In this document: piece by piece, positions 45,010-53,176 of the stretch
Layout: each line of letters begins with the position of its first letter
Numbering within the stretch: the stretch's first letter is position 1
NCBI GenBank assembly: GCA_043742955.1
Contig: JAYTXL010000027.1
Location: forward strand, 25,914-89,913
Reading direction: 5' to 3'
Origin: JAYTXL01 sp043742955
Lineage (GTDB): Bacteria; Verrucomicrobiota; Verrucomicrobiia; Limisphaerales; JAYTXL01
DNA length: 64,000 nt
Notes under the pieces: model-generated
Database searches by the model: none
Told to the model about the DNA's origin: nothing
What the model saw: only the letters and a program-made list of their open reading frames with translations
Position numbers and translations under genes: made by a program

Positions 45010-45651
45010 ATGCCCATCGACGTTTCAATCGTGGAAGACGATGCGGGAATCCGCGAGAGCCTGGCCACGCTGATCAACGGCGCGAGCAAACTCCGGTGCG
45101 TCAGCAGCCATCCCAACGCCGAGGAGGCGCTGCGGGATATCCCGTTGAAAAAGCCCGACGTCGTGCTCATGGACATCAACCTGCCGCGCATGAATGGCAT
45201 CGAGTGCGTGCAGCGGTTGAAGGGCCTCCTTCCCCAACTGCAAGTCCTCATGCTCACGGTTTTTGAAGACGAGGATCAGTTGTTCAAATCGCTCAAAGCG
45301 GGGGCGAACGGCTACCTGTTGAAACGAACCAAGCCGGCCCAACTGCTCGAGGCGATTGAGGAGGTCCATCGCGGTGCCTCGCCGATGTCCGGCAAGATCG
45401 CGCGCATCATGGTCCAATATTTCCAGCAAAAAAGCCTCCAGCAAAAAAGCCCGGCCAGCACTGACAGTGTGGAGCTGTCCAAGCGGGAGCAGGAAATCCT
45501 CGACCTCCTGGCCAAAGGTTTTCGGTACAAGGAAATCGCCGACACCCTGGGCATCAGCTTCGATACGGTACGCAGTCATTTGCGGAATATTTACGAAAAG
45601 TTGCACGTCAGCTCCCGGACGGAGGCGGTGGTCAAATACCTGGGTCGCTGA
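45010..45651 (+). CDS. NarL/FixJ-family response regulator
   Basis: This 213-residue protein has an N-terminal receiver domain: acidic pair Glu9/Asp10-Asp11 in VEDDAG, phospho-acceptor Asp55 in VVLMDINLP, Thr83 in LTVFED and Lys105 in YLLKRTKP. A Gln/Lys-rich linker with the tandem motif QQKSLQQKS follows. The LuxR-type HTH is ELSKREQEILDLLAKGFRYKEIADTLGISFDTVRSHLRNIYEKLHV. It is most likely phosphorylated by the upstream HisKA_3 kinase, since that kinase class pairs with NarL-type regulators. Confidence 0.92.
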   Translation: MPIDVSIVEDDAGIRESLATLINGASKLRCVSSHPNAEEALRDIPLKKPDVVLMDINLPRMNGIECVQRLKGLLPQLQVLMLTVFEDEDQLFKSLKAGANGYLLKRTKPAQLLEAIEEVHRGASPMSGKIARIMVQYFQQKSLQQKSPASTDSVELSKREQEILDLLAKGFRYKEIADTLGISFDTVRSHLRNIYEKLHVSSRTEAVVKYLGR

Positions 45652-45844
45652 GGGGGCAGCGTTCGCCGCTGCGTTAAATAGTCGCGCGGCTGGATTTGCC
45701 ACGCGGTCCTTCGCAAAATCAAGGATGGGATTTGATGGTTGCTCGCCTCGGACTGGCCGCCGGAAACACCCCGCGCCAGAAAGTGAACTTCGCGCCGTCC
45801 GACATCGGTCAGGTTGCGTTTGACAAGACCTATTATTAATGTAT

Positions 45845-45862
45845 TTTCTGCATAGACAGAAA
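45845..45862. promoter_or_regulatory. possible operator of the GbsR/MarR gene
   Basis: TTTCTG at 45845-45850 and CAGAAA at 45857-45862 form a perfect six-base inverted repeat with a six-base spacer, ending two bases before the ATG of the regulator gene. Such placement over the ribosome-binding region would suit autoregulation by a dimeric winged-helix protein. This is inference from symmetry and position only. Confidence 0.35.
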
Positions 45863-45864
45863 TT

Positions 45865-46410
45865 ATGGAAACGATGGCTAAATTGAGTGTGGTGCAGCAG
45901 AAGTTCATCCTGCATTGGGGGGAGATGGGGATTCGCTGGGGCATCAACCGCACCGTCGCCCAGATTCATGCCCTGCTGTTTATTTCGCCGCGGCCGCTCC
46001 ATTCCGAGGAGATTGCCGGGACGCTCTCGGTGGCGCGTTCCAACGTCAGCACCAGCCTCAAGGAACTGCAAGGGTGGGGGATCGTGAAACTGGTCCACGT
46101 GCTCGGGGACAAGCGCGACCATTTCGAGTCCATGAAAGAGGTCTGGGAGATGTTCCGGGTGGTGCTGGACGAGCGGAAGAAGCGGGAGATCGATCCGACC
46201 CTGGCGATGTTGCGCGAGTGCATTGCGGAGGCGGAGCAGGGGAAGGCCACCGATGCCTATACAGAACAGCGCCTGCGTGACTTATGCGCTTTTTTTGAGA
46301 CGACGACGGCTTGGTATTCCCAGATCCGGTCCTGGCCGACCGGCGCCCTGGTTCGTTTCGTGAAGCTGGGTGACAAAGTGCGGAAACTCCTCCATCTGGG
46401 AGGCGGGTGA
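45865..46410 (+). CDS. GbsR/MarR-family transcriptional regulator
   Basis: This 181-residue winged-helix protein matches the GbsR-type MarR proteins. The lead KFILHWGEMGIRWGINRTVAQIHALLFIS is followed by the HTH LHSEEIAGTLSVARSNVSTSLKELQGWGIVKLVHVLGDKRDHFES. The C-terminal helices (about 95-181) form the dimer region and include EMFRVVLDERKKREIDPTLAMLRE. It probably controls the plus-strand genes that follow (CrtI-like, TIGR01777, frameshifted membrane gene), as GbsR-like regulators often precede this kind of set. Confidence 0.85.
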   Translation: METMAKLSVVQQKFILHWGEMGIRWGINRTVAQIHALLFISPRPLHSEEIAGTLSVARSNVSTSLKELQGWGIVKLVHVLGDKRDHFESMKEVWEMFRVVLDERKKREIDPTLAMLRECIAEAEQGKATDAYTEQRLRDLCAFFETTTAWYSQIRSWPTGALVRFVKLGDKVRKLLHLGGG

Positions 46411-46803
46411 GCCCTCCTTTTTTTGGATAGCAATTTCTGTGAGTTCCGAAATGACACAAATAAATGACATTCAATGAAAGCACACATGAACACGTTCACC
46501 CCGTCCTGGCGCCTCTATTGGCTGCGGTTCAAGCTGCTGGTCAGCCGGTGTCCCGGGTGGAACCGGACCGCCACCCGGCCGCGGCGGCCGCCACCCGTGC
46601 TGCGGCCGCACTGCCGCGCGCGGCCCTTTTTGGAACTGCCATGAACGCCCGATGTTGCGGGCTGGGTTTGCGTCGGCGGGTTCCGGCCACCGTGCGGTTG
46701 GCTTTGAGCCGGCTGATGCGGGTCAGCCTGCCTGCCGCGCAGACCACCCACCGACACCACCCTCGTTGCCGATTGAGCCACGAAGTCATTGGTACCTGGA
46801 CGA
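46411..46803. other. GC-rich region with only doubtful short reading frames
   Basis: Between the regulator and the CrtI-like gene lie two tiny plus-strand frames. One is 46474-46644 (56 residues, with SWRLYWLRFKLLVSRCPGWNR). The other is 46641-46814 (57 residues), which overlaps the first by ATGA. Both are Arg/Pro/Ala-rich with no recognisable family. The stretch also contains alternating CCGCGGCGGCCGCC blocks. The frames could be remnants of a lost gene; I do not call them as genes. Confidence 0.3.
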
Positions 46804-48291
46804 ATGAACTCTAAATGTGATGTGGCGGTCATCGGGGCGGGCATGTCCGGAATGACCAGCGCTCTGCTCCTGGCAAATGCAGGAATTGATGTGGTTTTGA
46901 TCGAGGCGCATTCGGAGCCGGGGGGATGCGCGGGATTTTTTCGCCGGGGGCCTTTCAGTTTCGACGTCGGAGCCACCACATTTATTGGCTTCCAGGAGGG
47001 GGGGATTGGGCACCGGCTCGTTTCGACGGTTCAGCTACCCGAACCGCCCTTAAGACGGATTGAACACTACCAGCTTTGTCTGCCGGACCGGAGATTGGAT
47101 ATTCCGCCAAGGTGGGATCGGTGGCCAGAAGCCTGGGCATCCTGTTTTCCTGAAATCGGCAAGGATCGATTTAAATTCTTTCAGCGTCTGGGCTCGGTTG
47201 CCCAGGATTATTGGTCCATCGCTTGTCGACTTCCATCCCTGCCATTGACCGGCTTCAACGATCTCAAACATTGTCTGGCGGCCATACCAATTCGGACCAT
47301 TCCCAATCTCCGGTGGTTCCTTTCCAAGTTCGAGACCTTCTTCCGGTCGTTCCGAATTGACTGCGATAATTCCGCGCTCACAGGGGCATTCCGCATGCTG
47401 TTGCAAGACACCACGCAAGCGGATATCTCGTGCGTTCCGGCTCCGTACGCCTTTCTCGGCCTCACGTTGATGCCGCATGGGCTGTACCGGCCGGTTGGGG
47501 GAGCCAGGGCACTTTGGAAATATTTTTTGAATGGATTTCTTGCCAAGGGCGGAAGATTTTTAAGCAGTCATCCCGTTGCGAACATAAAACCCTGCCAAAA
47601 GAAATTTCAGATCTCGTTTAATGGCAGAAACGAAAGCCTGGAATGCAACCGGGTAATTTCAAGCATCCCAGTATGGAATACGCATGAAATTGCCCCGGAA
47701 CTTTTTAATGGAAGATTGCAACCCTATTTACACCGCAAAGAAACAGTGGAAAGCGCCTTTGCCTTGTACCTGGGTGTCAAAGACTGCTTTGACGACACCA
47801 ACTGCCTGCATTTTCAGGTCATTCGAGATCCCTGGGGAAGCTTGAATGACGCCAACAACCTGTTAATTTCGATTTCGGATCGGGATGATCTGGGCTACGC
47901 CCCCGCCGGTTGTCGCTCCGTCACGATCTCGACCCACACCGATCCCAAGAAATGGTTTTCACTCAGTTTACAAGAACAGAAAGAAAAGGGACAATCACTG
48001 GTTCATTCGTTTCTAGAAGCCGCGGAGAGGCTGTTTCCTGGATTTGGCCAAAGCATAATTTCCCCCCATGTTTATCCGGCCTCACCCGTAACTTTTCAGC
48101 GCTTCACCAGAAGATATATGGGCATGGCGGGGAATTGTCCTTTGAACCTGATGAACTCCAATTTACATTCGATACCCCGGCGGTATGGAACGGACAATTT
48201 TTTACAAATTGGAGAAACCACATTTCCCGGAGCTGGAACGGTGGCCACAATGTTAAGTGGATTCAATGCTTTTAGAGACTTTACTGAATAG
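46804..48291 (+). CDS. CrtI/phytoene-desaturase-like FAD-dependent oxidoreductase
   Basis: This 495-residue protein starts with CDVAVIGAGMSGMTSALLLANAGIDVVLIEAHSEPGGCAGFF, the FAD motif of carotenoid desaturases and retinol saturases. The middle (GLTLMPHGLYRPVGGARALWKYFLNGFLAKGGRFLSS) is the usual substrate-side segment, and the end, LQIGETTFPGAGTVATMLSGFNAFRDF, is the C-terminal FAD-contact motif. The substrate is not predictable, and no phytoene synthase is in the window. Its base composition is clearly more AT-rich than that of its neighbours, with many A/T-ending codons, suggesting acquisition by transfer. I chose ATG 46804. Confidence 0.82.
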   Translation: MNSKCDVAVIGAGMSGMTSALLLANAGIDVVLIEAHSEPGGCAGFFRRGPFSFDVGATTFIGFQEGGIGHRLVSTVQLPEPPLRRIEHYQLCLPDRRLDIPPRWDRWPEAWASCFPEIGKDRFKFFQRLGSVAQDYWSIACRLPSLPLTGFNDLKHCLAAIPIRTIPNLRWFLSKFETFFRSFRIDCDNSALTGAFRMLLQDTTQADISCVPAPYAFLGLTLMPHGLYRPVGGARALWKYFLNGFLAKGGRFLSSHPVANIKPCQKKFQISFNGRNESLECNRVISSIPVWNTHEIAPELFNGRLQPYLHRKETVESAFALYLGVKDCFDDTNCLHFQVIRDPWGSLNDANNLLISISDRDDLGYAPAGCRSVTISTHTDPKKWFSLSLQEQKEKGQSLVHSFLEAAERLFPGFGQSIISPHVYPASPVTFQRFTRRYMGMAGNCPLNLMNSNLHSIPRRYGTDNFLQIGETTFPGAGTVATMLSGFNAFRDFTE

Positions 48292-48308
48292 TCAGTTAAC
48301 TACTTATT

Positions 48309-49256
48309 GTGAATCCATCTCGCATTATCCTCGCCGGAGGTTCCGGTTTTCTTGGCCAGGCGCTGGGGCAGCATTTTCAATCGCTGGGTTGGGAAGCGGT
48401 CGTGCTCACGCGCTCGCCCCAGACGAATCGCACAGCCCGTGAAGTGCGCTGGGACGCCTCGACCCTGGGCGATTGGGCGCGCGAGATCGAGGGTGCGGAC
48501 GCCGTCCTCAACTTGACCGGCCGCACGGTGGATTGCCGTTACACTGCCAAGAACCGGCGCGAAATCATGGAGTCGCGGGTCCATTCGACGCGGGTGATCG
48601 GCGAGGCGATTGCCGGGTGTGTGCAGCCGCCGAGCGTGTGGTTAAACGCGAGTTCCGCCAGCATCTATCGGCACACTTTCGGGCCAGGGTGGGACGAGAC
48701 GGGCAGCGATTTCACACCCACACCGGCGGTGCACGATGAGTTTTCGCTCGAAGTCATCCACGCTTGGGAACACGCCTTGAACTCGGCCTCGACGCCGCGC
48801 ACGCGCAAGGTGGCAATGCGGACTCCGCTCGTGCTCGGCCACGCGCGCAACAGTGTTTTCCCGGTGATTTGCCGCCTGGCACGATTGGGACTCGGTGGAC
48901 GCATGGGCAGCGGCCGGCAGTGGGTGTCGTGGATTCACCAGAAGGATTTCTGTCGCGCCGTCGAATTTCTGGTTGCCCGCGAGGACTTGAGCGGCCCGGT
49001 GAATCTTGCCGCGCCGAATCCGTTGACGAATGCCGGGATGATGCGGGCATTCCGCGAACTCGTTGGCGCGCCGTTTGGTTTGCCGGCGACGGAATGGATG
49101 CTGGAGACGGGGGCATTTCTCCTGCGGACCGAAACCGAACTTATCCTCAAGAGCCGGCGGGTCGTGTCCGGTCGGCTCGCGGCGGGGGGATTCCAATTTC
49201 GCTTTCCATGCTTTCGCGAGGCACTGGAGGATTTGAACAGGAGAGACCACCGATGA
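48309..49256 (+). CDS. TIGR01777-family NAD(P)-dependent epimerase (SDR39U1-like)
   Basis: This 315-residue extended short-chain dehydrogenase begins at GTG 48309. RIILAGGSGFLGQALGQHFQ is the Rossmann motif, VRWDASTLGDWAREIEGADAVLNLTGRTVDCRYTAKNR is the family signature, SSASIYRH stands near the usual SDR active-site position, and GSGRQWVSWIHQKDFCRAVEFL lies in the C-terminal half. The cellular role of this family is not well established. It lies 17 bases after the CrtI-like gene and overlaps the next start (ATGA at 49253), so the three form one unit. Confidence 0.88.
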   Translation: MNPSRIILAGGSGFLGQALGQHFQSLGWEAVVLTRSPQTNRTAREVRWDASTLGDWAREIEGADAVLNLTGRTVDCRYTAKNRREIMESRVHSTRVIGEAIAGCVQPPSVWLNASSASIYRHTFGPGWDETGSDFTPTPAVHDEFSLEVIHAWEHALNSASTPRTRKVAMRTPLVLGHARNSVFPVICRLARLGLGGRMGSGRQWVSWIHQKDFCRAVEFLVAREDLSGPVNLAAPNPLTNAGMMRAFRELVGAPFGLPATEWMLETGAFLLRTETELILKSRRVVSGRLAAGGFQFRFPCFREALEDLNRRDHR

Positions 49257-49986
49257 AACTCAAATTCTCTGATCTCTGGCGCTGGGAAGGTGGACTGGAC
49301 CGGGGGCCGTTCGCGTTGTGGGGGGCACTGCTGCCTTGGTATTCGCGCTGGGCGCAACCGCGTTGAGCACCAGCCTGCTGCACCAGTATGGCCTGGGATT
49401 GTTTGTCGGGATGCCGTTTGTCATGGGGTTGACTTCGGTGCTTATTTACGGCCAGCGGAGGCGGCGAAAGTTGAGTGAATGCCTCGGGGTGTCGCTGCTG
49501 GCTGTGCTGATCGCCGCGGTGGCGCTGCTGGCGCTGGCCTTTGAGGGCATCATCTGTTTGATCATGGCCGCACCCCTGGCGGGCGGCATGGCGTTGATCG
49601 GCGGCGGGGCAGGGTATTTCATTCAGGCGCAGCGCTGGCGGGAAGACCCGTCCAGGCTATGCTGCGTTGCCCTTCTGGCGGTGCCTCTCTGGATGGGGGG
49701 CGAGCATCTGGAGCCAACGCCGGCGCCGCTGCTCGCGGTGACTTCCGGGGTGGAAATTGAGGCGGCACCCGAGCGGGTCTGGAGATACGTGGTCGCGTTC
49801 AGCGAACTGCCTCCGCCCACGGATTGGATTTTTCGGGCGGGAGTTGCTTATCCGATGCGCGCGGAAATCCAGGGCCACGGGGTGGGCGCAGAACGCCGGT
49901 GTGTTTTTTCCACCGGTCCGTTCGTGGAGCCGATCGAAGTGTGGGATGAATCCATCGCATTCATTTGCGCGTGCTCAATCATGTGA
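49253..49986 (+). pseudogene. frameshifted membrane/SRPBCC-type protein
   Basis: Translation begins at ATG 49253 with MKLKFSDLWRWEGGLDRGPFALWG but then leaves the useful frame. The continuation lies one frame back from 49318 (LVFALGATALSTSLLHQYGLGLFVGMPFVMGLTSVLIYGQ, then several membrane helices). The break is at a run of six G (49320-49325); seven G would restore one frame. The C-terminal part (VTSGVEIEAAPERVWRYVVAFSELPPPTDWIFRAGVAYP) is the start of an SRPBCC/START-like ligand domain. It is cut short after PIEVWDES by the TGA at 49984-49986, so the domain is also truncated. Two separate lesions make decay more likely than a sequencing error. Confidence 0.6.
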
Positions 49987-50031
49987 AGAAGTTGAGCGAG
50001 CAAGAGCTGGCACCTTTGCCGGCCCCAGCCG

Positions 50032-51642
50032 TCACCCGTTGAACCGATACACGTGGATGGCTTTCGATTGGGGAAGTCCTCCGCGCGTTACGGGATAACT
50101 TTTAAGCAAGGTAAAGCGGGTGGGATTGTTGGTTACGGTTTGGCGGAGCAAATCATGGTGGGCCACCCGTAGATAAGCAGGAATGGTCTCATCCAGCACC
50201 AGCAGTCGCAGGGGTTCCTTTTCCAGGAAACCGATTAGCTCACCCTCGTTGGCAAACTTGGAATGGTAGCCGCCGCCGCTCCAGCTGCTGCTGGCCAATA
50301 CCTTGCTGGCCCGCCGGACGGTGTGGCCGGGTCGTTTTTCCCGCACCGCGATTTCGGAAATGAAAATCCCCTCGCCCGTAGCGTCGGAGGAAATTAGCAG
50401 GACGACCTTGGCGTTGGCGGCGTCGTTCAAAATGTCTTGCGCCGCCGGACTGAAACCGGAATAGCCCTTGGGTTTCACGGTGAAGGCACTCGTCAGAAAC
50501 AGCGCGGTCACGAGGCCGCAAACCAGCCCGATGGCAGCACGCGGTGACAGCCCTTTTTGGCGGAGCCATTGCGCGAGGCAATCGGTGCCCGCGATAATGA
50601 ACAGGACCAGGGCAGGCAATGCCGGCACCAAATGCCGGGGTTCCAATCCGCACGGCACGAGCAAGTGCATGAACACCACGCCCAGCAGCAGCGCCCCGGC
50701 GGTGGACCAAAGGGCGGAAGGCGCCGGGGCTTTCGGGCGTGAAAATAATTTTAAGAACAGCCCGATGACGGCAATGATCGCCAGACCAAGGCCGACCGCC
50801 AGCATGAGTTTTTTCGGGTAATAGAGCAGGGCCTGTTGGGTGAAGCGCCACGAAGGGTCGCCTTCCATCCAGCCCGCGCGCGCTTCCTCGCGGAACTTCC
50901 AGGTCCACGGTCCGCACAGCACCAGCACAATCAAAGCCGGGTACCAGAAAGCCGGCTGTTTCATCAAATGGAATTTTCGACTGAAGAGCAGCGCCAGCGG
51001 TGGCACCAGCGCCAGCATAAGCCCGGATCCTTTCGTGAGAATGGCGAGCGCGGCGAACACGCCAAACAAACAGGAATCCAGCGTCTCTTCCCGTTCCAGG
51101 AAGCGTGCAAAAGTGAGCGTGGCCAACAGCGAAAGCAGGGCGACGGGAATTTCCGTCATCACCATGCCCGCATGTTGTTGGATGAGCGGCAGCGCCAGCA
51201 AAAGGGTTGCTCCGAAGGCCGCCCTCCCTGGTCCGAACTCTCTTTTTAGTGCCAGAAAAAGGAGGGTCGCGAGCAGCGCGGTGAGCACGGCCATCAACCG
51301 CAGCACGGAAGCGTGGCTGGGTGAGAATGGCAGCGTCCAAGCGGACTGGAGCAGATAGAAAAACGGCGGCCAGTTGCCCAGTGCGACTTTCGGGTAGTGA
51401 TCGTAGTAGTCCTTGGCGTAGGTCATGGGGCTGCTATGAAAGCCGGAAGCGAGATAGTCGCGGATCATCAGGCCCGTGACATAGTGAGCTGGTTCGTCGG
51501 GATGGCCGCCCAGTTCACTCTGGTAAACACCGCCGAGATATTGGAAGAGCACCACAATCGGGAGTGCCACGGAGAAGGCCACCAGCGTCCATTTCCACGA
51601 AACCAAGGCCAGCCGGCTGCGAATCAAGTTAGTAATATTCAT
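50032..51642 (-). CDS. GT39-type membrane glycosyltransferase
   Basis: This 536-residue protein has about 11-12 membrane helices. GGHPDEPAHYVTG at about residue 45 is the acidic DE motif of the first periplasmic loop in PMT/ArnT-type glycosyltransferases. YDHYPKVALGNWPPFFY and CGLEPRHLVPALPALVLF (the polyprenyl-sugar transferase ER/H region) are also typical. The C-terminal about 110 residues form a soluble extracytoplasmic domain. It probably transfers a sugar from a polyprenyl phosphate carrier; donor and acceptor are unknown. The gene upstream on the same strand is an EEP-family protein. Confidence 0.82.
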   Translation of the reverse strand: MNITNLIRSRLALVSWKWTLVAFSVALPIVVLFQYLGGVYQSELGGHPDEPAHYVTGLMIRDYLASGFHSSPMTYAKDYYDHYPKVALGNWPPFFYLLQSAWTLPFSPSHASVLRLMAVLTALLATLLFLALKREFGPGRAAFGATLLLALPLIQQHAGMVMTEIPVALLSLLATLTFARFLEREETLDSCLFGVFAALAILTKGSGLMLALVPPLALLFSRKFHLMKQPAFWYPALIVLVLCGPWTWKFREEARAGWMEGDPSWRFTQQALLYYPKKLMLAVGLGLAIIAVIGLFLKLFSRPKAPAPSALWSTAGALLLGVVFMHLLVPCGLEPRHLVPALPALVLFIIAGTDCLAQWLRQKGLSPRAAIGLVCGLVTALFLTSAFTVKPKGYSGFSPAAQDILNDAANAKVVLLISSDATGEGIFISEIAVREKRPGHTVRRASKVLASSSWSGGGYHSKFANEGELIGFLEKEPLRLLVLDETIPAYLRVAHHDLLRQTVTNNPTRFTLLKSYPVTRGGLPQSKAIHVYRFNG

Positions 51643-51870
51643 TTTCGGGAGTCGGGTGATGGGAAAATCCAGCCCGTTCAGTTATTGACCGCCCGCCGGC
51701 ACCCGGTGCAACGGCGGCCGCATATCACGGCGTCGAACAAACATTTCATATCCAAATCCAATTTCGCCCACCGGGCGGTCACGCTTTTTACGCTGGAATC
51801 TTGCCGCGTCAAGGTGGAAGGGGAAGCTCGATGCCCGGGCCGGGCCAGGGTTGCCAGGCTCGGCACCAGA

Positions 51871-53025
51871 TTATTCAATTGGTTTTAGGATGAAACGCGC
51901 GGCCACGGCGCGATGTTGCGACTTGCGGCTGGGTTCGGTCCGGCAATAGACGGGCGCCAAGGCAGCCGATGAAAAAAGATAGTCGATGCGCAGCCACGGG
52001 CCGAAGAGCGAAAGCGGATTGCGGGTGGTACCCGGCAGGGTGAAGCCGTAGCCGCGCCCCGCTTTTTTGGCGGCGTCGTTGAGTTGCCCGTCGAACAGGT
52101 GATACGCGTATCCGTGGTCTGGCGTATTGAAATCACCAACCGCGATGAACGGGCGTTTTTCGTTTTGAAACACGTTCAAGAGCTCCCGCTCCAACTGCCG
52201 CCGGGCCGCCCACGAATCCTGGTAATTCCGCCGCGCCTGGCCGTAACGAGTGTGGGCGGGGCTGAGTACAATCACGGGAAAGCCCAGGCCGCGCATCAAG
52301 TCCAAATCCGCCCGCGGCGAGGGCAGGTGCACGTTGTAAATCAGCAAAGCCTGGCCGAGCCACTCGATTTCATACCAGGCGGCCACGGGTGCGCCCTTCC
52401 ACGAAAGCCCAGGCACCAAACCGGAGCGTTGGATGGGTAACTTGCTGATCAACACAAATTCGGCATGTTCCACCACGGAGCGACCCGGATATGCCGTCGC
52501 ATAGGCCGGACCGCGGTAGAGGGCGTCTTGTAGGGCGATGATATCCGGGTTTTCGGCCTGGATGAAGGGCGTCAGGCTCTGCTTGTTGCTTTCACCAATA
52601 TTGTTGGTGAGCACCGTGAGGCTGGGGCCGTTGACTACCGGCCAGCGCGACCACTTGAAATCCATATACAAAAACAGCACCAGCAGCAGGCAGCCCAGTT
52701 GGGACCAGCAGACTTTGGGGGTGAAGACCACCGCAAGCGGGGTCAAGATGAGCAACGGGAGCAACCAGCCGGTGGGCGGCAGATAGAGGAGAAAGCTTAA
52801 GAGCCAGCTTCGTTCGCCATACCATTCCATAGCCGCAAGAAGCAGGGTGAGGCTCACCAGGTACGAGTAGGAAAGCAGTTTCGAGCCGAAACGGATCCGA
52901 CTTAGAATTTTCTGAATCGTGCCGGTGGGATTTTTCCGGTCCCGCAAAAGTTCTCGTACGCCGCGGCCCGAACCGATCGCGGCATCCAGCAGCCGATCGA
53001 ACACGGGGTGATCACTTTTATCCAT
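51871..53025 (-). CDS. membrane-anchored endonuclease/exonuclease/phosphatase-family protein
   Basis: This 384-residue protein has hydrophobic segments at about 52-68, 75-95 and 99-123, then an EEP domain. LTVLTNNIGESNKQSL holds the Asn near strand 1, NPDIIALQDA the Gln/Asp pair in place of the usual Glu, AVGDFNTPDH the catalytic GDFN, and PWLRIDYLF with the late SQHRAVAARF the final RIDY and His. The usual metal Glu (QE) is replaced by QD. Such membrane EEP proteins are common in bacteria but poorly characterised. Confidence 0.8.
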   Translation of the reverse strand: MDKSDHPVFDRLLDAAIGSGRGVRELLRDRKNPTGTIQKILSRIRFGSKLLSYSYLVSLTLLLAAMEWYGERSWLLSFLLYLPPTGWLLPLLILTPLAVVFTPKVCWSQLGCLLLVLFLYMDFKWSRWPVVNGPSLTVLTNNIGESNKQSLTPFIQAENPDIIALQDALYRGPAYATAYPGRSVVEHAEFVLISKLPIQRSGLVPGLSWKGAPVAAWYEIEWLGQALLIYNVHLPSPRADLDLMRGLGFPVIVLSPAHTRYGQARRNYQDSWAARRQLERELLNVFQNEKRPFIAVGDFNTPDHGYAYHLFDGQLNDAAKKAGRGYGFTLPGTTRNPLSLFGPWLRIDYLFSSAALAPVYCRTEPSRKSQHRAVAARFILKPIE

Positions 53026-53038
53026 ATAGGCGGGAAAC

Positions 53039-53112
53039 TGGAGCGGGCGACGGGAATCGAACCCGCGTGGCCAGTTTGGAAGACTGGAACTCTACCATTG
53101 AGCTACGCCCGC
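53039..53112 (-). tRNA. tRNA-Gly (TCC anticodon)
   Basis: On the minus strand the acceptor stem is GCGGGCG (53106-53112) paired with CGCCCGC (53043-53049). The D arm contains AGCTCAATGGTAG. The anticodon stem CCAGT/ACTGG encloses the loop CTTCCAA, so the anticodon is TCC. The T arm is CGCGGGTTCGATTCCCG. The discriminator base is T, as expected for bacterial Gly tRNAs, and CCA is encoded directly (53039-53041). Confidence 0.95.
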
Positions 53113-53176
53113 AACCGTCCCCATATTAATGACCGCGCTTGCGTTGTCAATTCGCGTCCGTATATCCTTCCGGTGC

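Noticed and set aside
46464..46814. 116-codon frame before the CrtI-like gene
   Set aside because: Low-complexity Arg/Ala/Pro product without a ribosome-binding site; it runs into the CrtI start. Kept only as a note on the region.
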